This document shows positions 1-6,324 of a stretch of DNA of 6,496 nucleotides, piece by piece. A model generated the notes under the pieces. It was not told the DNA's origin. It searched no databases and saw nothing but the letters and a program-made list of their open reading frames with translations. The number at the start of each line of letters is the position of its first letter. Position 1 is the first letter of the stretch. The stretch comes from an uncultured Acetatifactor sp. (GTDB lineage: Bacteria > Bacillota > Clostridia > Lachnospirales > Lachnospiraceae). The translations under genes and the position numbers were made by a program. Location of the stretch: the NCBI GenBank assembly GCA_904501885.1, contig CAJGCP010000056.1, forward strand, positions 1 to 6,496, read 5' to 3'.

Positions 1-693
1 ACGGATGCATTGGCGGCTATCCGAAAAGCAGTGTATGAGGACAAGATGCTTTCGCTGGACGAGATGAAAAAGATTTTAGTTTCCGACTGGGAGGGAAAAG
101 AGCCTCTCCGTTTGTTGATAAAAAACCGTTTCCCGAAATTTGGTCAGGGCGATGCCAAAACGGACGCCATAGCCAAGGAAATCGTGGATGTATTAGATGA
201 GAATATCACCGGAAATCCTAATACCAAGGGAGGGAAATACCGCTTGGGATTGTTTTCCATCAATTGGAGATGGGGATTTGGAGCAAAGACCGCTGCTTCT
301 GCGGATGGCAGAAAAGCCGGAGAAACCATATCCCAGAATACCAGTGCCACTTTTGGCGCTGATAAAGAAGGGGCCACAGCCCATTTGCTGTCCGTGGCAT
401 CCATTGATGCTACCAGAACACCCAATGGCGCCATTGCGGACATTGATTTGCATGCTTCCGCGGTGCAGGGTGTCAGTGGGGTGAAGATGATGACTGCGAT
501 GGTGAAAACCTTCTTTGAACAGGGTGGTTTGTCAGTGCACATGAATGTGTTGAACACGGAGGTGCTGAAGGCAGCCAAGGAAGCACCGGAGAAATATCCA
601 TCTTTACAGGTACGGCTCTGTGGATGGAATGTGTTGTTCTCTACTTTGAGCGAAAAGGAAAAAGATGAATTCATAGCGAGGTCCATGCAATGA
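1..693 (+). CDS. Glycyl radical enzyme (pyruvate formate-lyase-like), 5'-truncated by window edge
   Basis: C-terminal 230 residues of a glycyl radical enzyme; the frame is open from base 1, so the TTG at 10 is not the start. Seen: a TDALAAIRK segment typical of the late barrel, the SADGRKAGE motif near residues 100-108, a long conserved stretch (SVASIDATRTPNGAIADIDL), and the glycyl radical loop VRLCGWNV with the radical-bearing Gly at residue 208, ending DEFIARSMQ. In this family the radical on Gly is passed to an active-site Cys which abstracts hydrogen from the substrate; the enzyme is cytosolic and oxygen-sensitive. The Cys/Glu active-site loop lies upstream of the window, so substrate (formate-lyase, diol dehydratase, decarboxylase, C-N or C-S lyase) cannot be assigned. 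RLCGW instead of the commoner RVSGY/RVAGY argues against classical PflB and CutC. Its activase follows with a 4-base overlap. Confidence 0.93.
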   Translation, partial: TDALAAIRKAVYEDKMLSLDEMKKILVSDWEGKEPLRLLIKNRFPKFGQGDAKTDAIAKEIVDVLDENITGNPNTKGGKYRLGLFSINWRWGFGAKTAASADGRKAGETISQNTSATFGADKEGATAHLLSVASIDATRTPNGAIADIDLHASAVQGVSGVKMMTAMVKTFFEQGGLSVHMNVLNTEVLKAAKEAPEKYPSLQVRLCGWNVLFSTLSEKEKDEFIARSMQ

Positions 694-1529
694 CAGGAAT
701 CATATCCGGAATCAAACGAATGGAAATACATGATGGCGACGGGATTCGGACCACCGTCTTTTTCAAGGGATGTCCCTTGCGTTGTTTGTGGTGTCACAAC
801 CCGGAGAGCCTGTCCTTTGAAGGTCAAACCGCATATTTTAAGGAAAAGTGTATGCAGTGTGGTTTGTGCAAAGGAGAACGCAACCAGACCGTGGCACGGC
901 AATGTCCTACGGAAGCCCTTGTACACTACGGCAAGGAAATGGAAGTAGAAGAACTGGTAGAGATTCTCTTGCAAGATAAGGGGTATTATGACAACAGCGG
1001 TGGAGGTGTGACCCTTTCCGGAGGAGAGTGCCTGGCGCAAATTGATTTTGCGGAAGAGTTGGCAAAAAGCCTGAGGGAAAAAGGCGTCAGTGTCTATATT
1101 GACACCTGTGGATTTGTGAGTAGGGAAAATTTGAAGCGTATCCTTCCCTATGCGGATGCCTTTTTGTATGATATCAAGGCGATTGACCCCCAGGTACACA
1201 AGAAATGTACCGGGCAGGAGAATGGCCTGATTTTAGAGAATCTAAGGTACCTGTCAGAACAGGGTAGCAAAATCGAAATTCGATATCCCTTAGTGAAGGG
1301 CTACAATGATGGGGAATGTGAGAAGATAGGTGCATTCTTACAGAGTTTGGCCGGCATTACGAAGGTGAAGGTGTTACAGTATCACCGATTTTCCGGATCC
1401 AGATATGAGGCACTGGGTATGTTCTGCACATTGCCTGAAGTGGAGACCACCTATGCAGATGTAGCAAGGGCGGTGGAAATACTGCGTGCCTATGGGCTGA
1501 ATGCCATCAATGGGATGGATGAAAACTAA
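690..1529 (+). CDS. Glycyl radical enzyme activating enzyme (radical SAM)
   Basis: A 279-residue radical SAM enzyme that reductively cleaves S-adenosylmethionine and installs the glycyl radical on the enzyme encoded just upstream. Seen: N-terminal RMEIHDGDGIRTTVFFKGC signature of PflA-type activases, CxxxCxxC cluster ligands at Cys28, Cys32 and Cys35, and a ferredoxin-like insert with Cys54, Cys57, Cys60 and Cys72. Many non-PflA activases carry two such auxiliary [4Fe-4S] clusters; here only four insert cysteines are visible, so probably one. The SGGE motif (residues 110-113) is followed by Cys114, and DTCGF lies near 140. ATG at 690 overlaps the TGA of the preceding gene (ATGA), indicating translational coupling; a weak GCGAGG lies upstream. 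Confidence in the activase role is high; partner assignment rests on adjacency. Confidence 0.95.
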   Translation: MTGIISGIKRMEIHDGDGIRTTVFFKGCPLRCLWCHNPESLSFEGQTAYFKEKCMQCGLCKGERNQTVARQCPTEALVHYGKEMEVEELVEILLQDKGYYDNSGGGVTLSGGECLAQIDFAEELAKSLREKGVSVYIDTCGFVSRENLKRILPYADAFLYDIKAIDPQVHKKCTGQENGLILENLRYLSEQGSKIEIRYPLVKGYNDGECEKIGAFLQSLAGITKVKVLQYHRFSGSRYEALGMFCTLPEVETTYADVARAVEILRAYGLNAINGMDEN

Positions 1530-1565
1530 AAGGATGAAGTAAAATTATAAATTTGAGAAAGAAAT

Positions 1566-1694
1566 TTGAATACCATTTTATTTCAAGGTGATTCTATTAC
1601 GGATGCAGCAAGGAGCCGGGAAGCAGACAGTGTTGTGGGGCATGAAGTCATCAAAAGAGAATGGCTCAAGGCATTTGAGAGTATAAAGAATTAA
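1566..1694 (+). pseudogene. SGNH/GDSL hydrolase remnant with a large internal deletion
   Basis: A 42-codon frame that begins at a TTG and reads NTILFQGDSITDAARSRE, which is block I of SGNH/GDSL esterases including the nucleophile-bearing GDS, then passes directly into GHEVIKREWLKAFESIKN, which resembles the extreme C-terminus of the same family (the stretch just after the catalytic DGVHP block). A full-length member is roughly 200-220 residues, so about 160-180 residues, with the Gly and Asn oxyanion blocks and the Asp/His pair, appear to be missing, with the frame kept. No ATG and only a weak AG-rich sequence precede it. I infer a decayed gene that once followed the activase. It might still be translated as a short peptide, but it cannot be an active hydrolase. 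Confidence 0.7.
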
Positions 1695-1711
1695 CGGAGC
1701 GTTTGTATATC

Positions 1712-1752
1712 AAAATATCCTGACTTGAGAAAACCTCAAGTCAGGATATTTT
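1712..1752. terminator. Bidirectional intrinsic terminator
   Basis: Perfect 18-bp inverted repeat (arms 1712-1729 and 1735-1752) with a 5-base AAAAC loop. The left arm starts with AAAA and the right arm runs into TTTTTT, so it can end transcription from both sides. It sits between the rightward activase/hydrolase block and the leftward decarboxylase operon. Confidence 0.9.
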
Positions 1753-1771
1753 TTATAATATTTCTGTTTAC

Positions 1772-1900
1772 TTAATCTTTCTTCTTAGACTTAAAACTGT
1801 TCAGAATCATGGTCATTATCATAATCAGGAGCATCGCCACGAACAGACCGGCCATACCCATTCCAAGGATCTCAAGTCCTGCCATTATATTTGCGTTCAT
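1772..1900 (-). CDS. OadG-like small membrane subunit of a Na+-pumping decarboxylase
   Basis: A 42-residue peptide starting MNANIMAGLEILGMGMAG: one hydrophobic helix of about 24 residues (roughly 8-33, very rich in Met, Ile and Leu) followed by a basic tail NSFKSKKKD, giving an inside-facing C-terminus. This is the architecture of the N-terminal anchor of OadG/gamma (or MmdD/delta) subunits, which hold the carboxyltransferase against the beta subunit in Na+-translocating biotin-dependent decarboxylases. It lies 15 bases downstream of the beta-subunit gene, with AAGGAG (1907-1912, complement) six bases before the ATG. Typical OadG proteins are about 80 residues or longer and have a soluble C-terminal part; here that part is reduced to a few charged residues. 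The call depends mostly on context and topology. Confidence 0.72.
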   Translation of the reverse strand: MNANIMAGLEILGMGMAGLFVAMLLIMIMTMILNSFKSKKKD

Positions 1901-1915
1901 AGTATTCTCCTTTCC

Positions 1916-3052
1916 TTACATACGGCTTGTAACAAGCTGAATCAGCAAACCACCTGCGATAGCGGATGCTATCTGTCCTGCAACATTAGCACCGGCTGCA
2001 TGCATAATGATGATGGTTCCGGGGGTTTCTTCCTGCGCCAATTTTTGGGCTACACGGGAAGCCATAGGGAATGCGGAAATACCTGCTGCACCGATCATGG
2101 GATTCAGTTTTTCTTTGACAAAGAGGTTCATAAACTTCGCAAGTAAGATACCGCCAAAGGTGTCGAATACGAATGCTGCGAGACCAATACCCATAATGAA
2201 CAAAGTGTCTGCACGAACGAAATCTTCTGCCTTCATGCTGAAGGAAATGGTGATACCAAGCAGCAGAGTAATCAGGTTAGTCAAACCTGTCTGTGCTGTT
2301 TCTGACAAGGTCTGCAATACGCCACATTCACGAATCAGGTTACCAAACATCAAAAATCCTACCAGGGATGCAGAGGAAGGAGCTACCATACCTACAATAA
2401 TTGTAGTTAAAATAGGGAAGAGGATACGAGTGGTCTTGGACACACTTGCCGCCTCATACTTCATGGTAATTGCTCGTTCCTTCTTAGTGGTAATCAATTT
2501 GATTGCCATAGGCTGAACGATGGGAACCAAAGCCATGTATGAATATGCTGCTACGGCGATAGCACCGATGAACTGGGAATCCAATACCTGGGATACCAAA
2601 AGTGCAGTGGGACCGTCAGCGGCACCGATGATACCCATAGAAGCTGCATCGGGAAGATCATATCCCATAGCGGTGGAAATCAAAAGTGCGATAAAGATAC
2701 CCAGCTGTGCAGCGGCACCGAACAGGAACAAGATGGGCTTGGACAACAGAGGACCAAAGTCAATCATTGCACCGATACCGATGAACAACAGGATGGGGAG
2801 TGCCTCGGATGCTTCAATACCCACATCATAGAGCCATTGAATGATACCGTTTACCTCTCCTACACCCTCAAGTGTCTGATTCAAAGCATTACTACCGGGA
2901 AGATTCACCAGGATTGCACCAAAGCCCATGGGCAGGAGCAATGCGGGTTCATATTCCTTTTTGATTGCTACGTAAATAAGCGCAGCACCTACTAAATACA
3001 TAACGAGTTGTTGCCATGTAACTGCGGCAAAACCCTCCCATATAAATGACAT
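1916..3052 (-). CDS. oadB: Na+-translocating decarboxylase beta subunit (OadB/GcdB/MmdB family)
   Basis: A 378-residue polytopic membrane protein, the ion channel of sodium-pumping biotin-dependent decarboxylases (oxaloacetate, methylmalonyl-CoA or glutaconyl-CoA): carboxybiotin decarboxylation here drives Na+ export. Seen: GAADGPTALLVS with Asp146, Tyr172, and the segment NPMIGAAGISAFPMASR with Asn317, Gly321, Ser326 and Arg333. From memory of the Klebsiella OadB literature these match Asp203, Tyr229, Asn373, Gly377, Ser382 and Arg389, and the spacing agrees, so the coupling residues look intact. Length is normal for the shorter members. A GGGAGA ribosome binding site precedes the ATG, and a consensus promoter lies at 3100-3128. 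Only the small OadG-like gene follows; alpha and biotin-carrier genes are absent, so the substrate cannot be decided. The name oadB denotes the family. Confidence 0.93.
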   Translation of the reverse strand: MSFIWEGFAAVTWQQLVMYLVGAALIYVAIKKEYEPALLLPMGFGAILVNLPGSNALNQTLEGVGEVNGIIQWLYDVGIEASEALPILLFIGIGAMIDFGPLLSKPILFLFGAAAQLGIFIALLISTAMGYDLPDAASMGIIGAADGPTALLVSQVLDSQFIGAIAVAAYSYMALVPIVQPMAIKLITTKKERAITMKYEAASVSKTTRILFPILTTIIVGMVAPSSASLVGFLMFGNLIRECGVLQTLSETAQTGLTNLITLLLGITISFSMKAEDFVRADTLFIMGIGLAAFVFDTFGGILLAKFMNLFVKEKLNPMIGAAGISAFPMASRVAQKLAQEETPGTIIIMHAAGANVAGQIASAIAGGLLIQLVTSRM

Positions 3053-3099
3053 GTTGTCTCCCTTCTGCCGCCTTCTGTGACGGCACGCGTATTTCCTAC

Positions 3100-3128
3100 A
3101 TTATATCCTAGTTATATCCTTTTTTCAA
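3100..3128 (-). promoter_or_regulatory. Sigma-A promoter for the decarboxylase operon
   Basis: On the minus strand TTGAAA (3128-3123) and a perfect TATAAT (3105-3100) are separated by exactly 17 bases. Transcription would start near 3093, leaving a leader of about 40 bases before the oadB ATG at 3052. Confidence 0.8.
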
Positions 3129-3162
3129 TGGTTAACTGGTTAAAAAGTTTATAATCATTTAA

Positions 3163-3191
3163 TTGTTTTTGCATATAAAACCAAGTATAAT
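3163..3191 (+). promoter_or_regulatory. Sigma-A promoter for the HAAS-domain gene
   Basis: TTGTTT (3163-3168) and TATAAT (3186-3191) with a 17-base spacer. The start site would be near 3198, about 50 bases before the TTG start codon. It is back to back with the oadB promoter, about 35 bases between the two -35 boxes. Confidence 0.75.
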
Positions 3192-3246
3192 GATGCGTAT
3201 AAACAGACGAAGAGTACAAAGACTACATATAGGATAGGAAGGTTAA

Positions 3247-3765
3247 TTGATTTTGACGAAACAGGAGTTTTTGAAAGTGTTGCAGTCCAGTCTGACGGGG
3301 AAGATTTCTGACAGACAGGTGGCAGACCATTTAAATTATTATGAGGATTATATTTCCAATGAAATCCGTGGCGGTAAATCGGAGCAGGAGGTAATGGCGT
3401 CCTTAGGTGACCCCAGACTCATTGCCAGAAGTATTCTTGCGGCAGGAGGTGCTGAGGAGCAGACCACTTCCGGCACCGGCGGCAGAGCAGAAGGATATTA
3501 TCGTGACGGAGGCAATGGACACTATAGCGGTGGAGCGCAGGGTCAATATGGTGGCGGAACGAAGAGTTACCACGGTGGAACTGAGGAACCGCCTACAGGA
3601 AGGGTATTTCGAATCCCGGCGTGGGGCTGGATGCTCATCGTGATTGTGGCGCTGATGCTCATCCTGAGTTTTGTTTTTTCCGTGATTAAGATACTTTTTC
3701 CCATTTTGTTCCCGATTATGGTTGTGATTTTTTTTGTAAAATTATTTCGGGACTGGTTGAATTAG
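3247..3765 (+). CDS. HAAS-domain (DUF1700) membrane protein
   Basis: A 172-residue protein with three parts. Residues 1-65 form a helical HAAS/DUF1700 domain (KQEFLKVLQSSL, then YYEDYISNEI and the closing SLGDPRLIARSI). Residues 66-115 are a low-complexity linker rich in Gly, Tyr, Gln and His. Residues about 124-168 form two closely spaced hydrophobic helices, ending FRDWLN. HAAS proteins are thought to sense or relay envelope signals, often beside a PadR-family repressor; no padR gene is visible here, so the role stays open. The start is TTG: AGGAAGG (3236-3242) lies four bases before the TTG at 3247 and ten before an in-frame TTG at 3253 (giving MTKQEF), so either is possible. No ATG fits. 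No terminator is obvious between this gene and the next. Confidence 0.85.
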   Translation: MILTKQEFLKVLQSSLTGKISDRQVADHLNYYEDYISNEIRGGKSEQEVMASLGDPRLIARSILAAGGAEEQTTSGTGGRAEGYYRDGGNGHYSGGAQGQYGGGTKSYHGGTEEPPTGRVFRIPAWGWMLIVIVALMLILSFVFSVIKILFPILFPIMVVIFFVKLFRDWLN

Positions 3766-3853
3766 TGTGATATTTTCCACTGTTTCTTCACATACTATGG
3801 GCGTAACTGTCAACTGAGTTGTGCCGCGTAATGTGGCAGGATGTGAGGAAAAC

Positions 3854-4009
3854 ATGGAAAACAACAATAATAAGTATAGCAACGCTATGGACCATGCTGA
3901 TAATTGCAAGAACGCACAGAGCAAGAATGAAAAAGCGCAGAATGCAAAGAACAGCCAGAACAAGAACCAGGGCGGTCAGAATAAGAACAGCCAGAACAAG
4001 ACCAACTAA
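3854..4009 (+). CDS. Asn/Lys/Gln-rich microprotein, function unknown
   Basis: A 51-residue hydrophilic protein starting MENNNNKYSNAMDHADNCKN and ending NSQNKTN. About a third of the residues are Asn, with many Lys and Gln, one Cys, no hydrophobic stretch and no signal peptide, so it is probably soluble and disordered. GTGAGG lies five bases before the ATG at 3854; an upstream in-frame ATG-less extension to 3821 has no ribosome binding site. The tail carries an exact 19-bp direct repeat that encodes the repeated KNSQNK unit. A good terminator follows 13 bases after the stop, which supports a real transcribed gene. Small Asn-rich proteins of this kind are familiar in Lachnospiraceae and could be spore-associated, but I see no motif that proves this. 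Confidence 0.62.
   Translation: MENNNNKYSNAMDHADNCKNAQSKNEKAQNAKNSQNKNQGGQNKNSQNKTN
3947..4001 (+). repeat. 19-bp direct repeat inside the microprotein gene
   Basis: Two exact copies of AAGAACAGCCAGAACAAGA at 3947-3965 and 3983-4001, with a 36-base period, so in frame. They encode KNSQNK twice and point to growth of the coding tail by duplication. Confidence 0.9.
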
Positions 4010-4022
4010 TCAAAAGTTGCTG

Positions 4023-4053
4023 CAGGGGATGCCGATAAGGTGTCCCCTGTTTT
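4023..4053 (+). terminator. Intrinsic terminator after the microprotein gene
   Basis: An 11-bp stem, CAGGGGATGCC with GGTGTCCCCTG (two G-U pairs inside), a GATAA loop, then TTTTC. It ends the HAAS/microprotein unit. Confidence 0.85.
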
Positions 4054-4063
4054 CATTCCTCTA

Positions 4064-4092
4064 TTTACTTTGGATGAGAAATTTTGTATACT
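4064..4092 (+). promoter_or_regulatory. Probable promoter for the methyltransferase-rdgB unit
   Basis: TTTACT (4064-4069) and TATACT (4087-4092) with a 17-base spacer, directly after the preceding terminator. Both boxes are moderate matches. The leader would be about 45 bases and would contain the small hairpin at 4109-4130. Confidence 0.6.
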
Positions 4093-4144
4093 TGATTTGT
4101 TACTTCATAAACCGGGTTAAGCGCCGGTTTGAAAGGAAATCAGA

Positions 4145-5290
4145 ATGAAACGATACGAGTTGATTGCACCCTGCCATTTCGGTATGGAGTCAGTGCTAAA
4201 ACGGGAAATAGATGATTTGGGATATGATATTGCTGAGGTGGAAGACGGCCGTGTGACCTTCTATGGCGATGAGGAGGCTGTGTGTCGGGGCAATGTGTTT
4301 CTACGCACGGCAGAACGTATTTTAATTAAAGTAGGAAGCTTTACTGCGGAAACTTATGAGGAGTTGTTCCAGGGCACCAAGGCGTTGCCTTGGGAAGAAT
4401 ATATTCCTGTGGACGGTAAATTCTGGGTGGCAAAAGCGGCCAGTGTGAAGTCCAAACTGTTTAGTCCATCCGACATTCAATCCATTATGAAAAAGGCTAT
4501 GGTGGAGCGCCTGAAGGGCATCTATCATGTGAACTGGTTCGCGGAGGATGGAGAGAGTTTTCCTATTCGTGTTTTTATTATGAAGGATAAGGTGACAGTG
4601 GGACTGGATACCACCGGTGATTCTTTACATAAGAGAGGGTATCGTAAATTGACTGCGAAGGCTCCTATTGCAGAGAATCTGGCGGCTTCTCTAATTATGC
4701 TGACCCCTTGGAGAGGGGACAGAATTTTAGTGGATCCTTTTTGTGGAAGCGGAACCTTCCCCATTGAGGCGGCTATGATGGCAGCCAATATGGCACCCGG
4801 TATGAATCGGGAGTTTAGCGCCATGAACTGGGACCATATCGTAGGGAAAAGACTTTGGTACGATACCTTGGATGAGGCAGCAGAGATGGTGGACCTTTCT
4901 GTGGAAACAGATATTCAAGGGTATGATATTGATGACAAAATGGTGAGCATTGCCAGAGAAAATGCAAAACTGGCAGGGGTGGACAAATTGATTCATTTCC
5001 AGAAGCGAGGGGTAGACCAGTTAAGCCATCCCAAGAAATATGGGTTTATCATTACCAATCCCCCCTATGGCGAGAGATTGCAGGAGCAGAGCGAAATGCC
5101 CGCCCTATATCGCACCATTGGAGAAAGATACAAGGCACTGGATTCTTGGAGCATGTATCTAATCACTGCCTACGAAAACGCGGAGCAGGACATCGGCAAG
5201 AAGGCGGATAAAAACCGCAAAATTTACAATGGTATGATGAAGACCTATTATTATCAATTTATGGGACCCAAGCCGCCGAAACGTAACTAA
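4145..5290 (+). CDS. THUMP-domain class I SAM-dependent RNA methyltransferase (RlmL N-terminal/YpsC type)
   Basis: A 381-residue protein. Residues 1-60 form the ferredoxin-like N-terminal part, about 65-155 the THUMP RNA-binding domain, and about 165-375 a Rossmann-fold methyltransferase domain. Seen: HKRGYRK (162-168), the SAM-binding motif I DPFCGSGTFPIEAA (197-210), GYDID (259-263) for the ribose-binding acid, and catalytic NPPYGERL (305-312), which is the N-PP-Y signature of enzymes methylating exocyclic amines. The E. coli RlmL N-terminal half makes m2G2445 in 23S rRNA; B. subtilis YpsC is the closest single-domain relative by layout. Target guanosine is thus inferred as 23S rRNA. GAAAGGA (4131-4137) lies seven bases before the ATG. 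rdgB follows after 79 bases, with no terminator between. Confidence 0.93.
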   Translation: MKRYELIAPCHFGMESVLKREIDDLGYDIAEVEDGRVTFYGDEEAVCRGNVFLRTAERILIKVGSFTAETYEELFQGTKALPWEEYIPVDGKFWVAKAASVKSKLFSPSDIQSIMKKAMVERLKGIYHVNWFAEDGESFPIRVFIMKDKVTVGLDTTGDSLHKRGYRKLTAKAPIAENLAASLIMLTPWRGDRILVDPFCGSGTFPIEAAMMAANMAPGMNREFSAMNWDHIVGKRLWYDTLDEAAEMVDLSVETDIQGYDIDDKMVSIARENAKLAGVDKLIHFQKRGVDQLSHPKKYGFIITNPPYGERLQEQSEMPALYRTIGERYKALDSWSMYLITAYENAEQDIGKKADKNRKIYNGMMKTYYYQFMGPKPPKRN

Positions 5291-5369
5291 TAGACATTGG
5301 GACACGGCATCATTAAAAGACGAAATGTACAATTGGTTGCGATACTACTATAAGGGAAAGAGGGAACAT

Positions 5370-5963
5370 ATGAAGCGTATGATTTTTGCCACCGGCAACG
5401 CGGGAAAAATGAAAGAGATCCGAATGATTATGGCAGACACCGATTATGAAGTGTTGTCCATGAAGGAAGCCGGTGTAGACATTGATATAGAAGAGAATGG
5501 CAGTACTTATGAAGAAAATGCATTGATAAAAGCAAGGGCAGTGGCTGCCGTTACTGGGGATACTGTGCTGGCAGATGATTCCGGTTTGGAAATTGATTAT
5601 TTGAATAAGGAGCCCGGGGTACAGTCTGCCAGATACATGGGAGAGGATACACCCTATGCCATCAAAAACGCAAATTTGATCAGCCGGCTGGAAGGTGTGC
5701 CGGACGAACAGCGTACGGCGCGTTTTGTGTGCGCCATTGCAGCAGTATTGCCGGATGGCAGAGAACTTACCACCCGCGCCACCATTGAGGGACGTATAGG
5801 ATACGAAGAAAAGGGAAACCATGGATTTGGATATGATCCCATCTTTTTCGTTCCTGAATTCGGTAAAACCACCGCGGAATTAACCGAAGAAGAAAAGAAT
5901 CAGGTGAGCCATAGAGGTAAGGCGCTGGAGTTGATGAAGAAGGAATTGAACCGTACAACCTAA
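5370..5963 (+). CDS. rdgB: XTP/dITP diphosphatase (RdgB/HAM1 family)
   Basis: A 197-residue cytosolic house-cleaning enzyme that hydrolyses dITP, ITP and XTP to the monophosphate and pyrophosphate, keeping deaminated purines out of DNA and RNA. Seen: TGNAGK (8-13) at the N-terminus, the metal/catalytic ADDSGL (68-73), GFGYDPIF (152-159) and SHRGKAL (180-186), all diagnostic and all intact; the length is normal. The ATG at 5370 is chosen because MKRMIFATGN is the family start and AAGAGGG (5358-5364) sits just before it; an in-frame ATG at 5325 would add 15 residues with no ribosome binding site. It is probably cotranscribed with the methyltransferase upstream. In many Clostridia a YfcE-like phosphodiesterase follows rdgB, but here the tRNA genes come next. 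Confidence 0.96.
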   Translation: MKRMIFATGNAGKMKEIRMIMADTDYEVLSMKEAGVDIDIEENGSTYEENALIKARAVAAVTGDTVLADDSGLEIDYLNKEPGVQSARYMGEDTPYAIKNANLISRLEGVPDEQRTARFVCAIAAVLPDGRELTTRATIEGRIGYEEKGNHGFGYDPIFFVPEFGKTTAELTEEEKNQVSHRGKALELMKKELNRTT

Positions 5964-6019
5964 AGTGAGTGTGGTATATAATAAACACAAAGCAACCTGA
6001 AGAATGACCATTCATAACC

Positions 6020-6049
6020 TTGACACAAGGTGGATTCGTAGGATATAAT
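6020..6049 (+). promoter_or_regulatory. Promoter of tRNA-Pro
   Basis: Perfect TTGACA (6020-6025) and perfect TATAAT (6044-6049), 18-base spacer. Start near 6056, giving a 5' leader of about 35 bases to be removed by RNase P. Confidence 0.85.
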
Positions 6050-6090
6050 ACACAGGTGCATGAGGCGCCCATAATGCGTTATATGTATCT

Positions 6091-6165
6091 CGGGGTGTGG
6101 CTCAGTTTGGCTAGAGTACCTGGTTTGGGACCAGGGGGTCGCAGGTTCGAATCCTGTCACCCCGA
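6091..6165 (+). tRNA. tRNA-Pro(TGG)
   Basis: Complete cloverleaf: acceptor CGGGGTG pairs with CACCCCG over 7 bp, discriminator A at 6165, anticodon stem CCTGG/CCAGG with loop TTTGGGA (anticodon TGG at 6126-6128), and T-arm GCAGG-TTCGAAT-CCTGT. CCA is not encoded. No clear T-tract terminator follows. Confidence 0.96.
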
Positions 6166-6261
6166 TGAAGCCGTTTTGAAGCCCTTCTTTGCTGTAAAAA
6201 ACACGATTTATTCCGTCTGTGAATGTTGATAAACTTTTCTGCAGAAAATGAAATAAAAGTG

Positions 6262-6291
6262 TTGACAACCATTGCAGTTATAGGGTAAAAT
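6262..6291 (+). promoter_or_regulatory. Promoter of tRNA-Arg
   Basis: Perfect TTGACA (6262-6267) and TAAAAT (6286-6291), 18-base spacer. The start would be near 6298. A 5-bp hairpin GTCGG/CCGAC (6299-6316) lies at the very 5' end of the predicted leader. Confidence 0.8.
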
Positions 6292-6324
6292 ATGCTTCGT
6301 CGGTTTACACGCCGACAGTGGTAT

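Noticed and set aside
144..1199. 351-codon minus-strand frame opposite the glycyl radical enzyme and activase
   Set aside because: It is fully antisense to two genes with clear family motifs, lacks a ribosome binding site and resembles no known protein.
3821..3853. Longer version of the Asn-rich microprotein
   Set aside because: The extension starts at a non-ATG codon without a ribosome binding site and differs in composition from the rest.
5325..5369. Upstream ATG that would extend RdgB by 15 residues
   Set aside because: No ribosome binding site before it, and the extension lies outside the family's conserved start; AAGAGGG marks the ATG at 5370.
5964..6019. Possible terminator GTGT...ACAC and a TATAAT-like box after rdgB
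   Set aside because: The stem is only four base pairs without a T-tract, and the TATAAT has no -35 at a usable distance.
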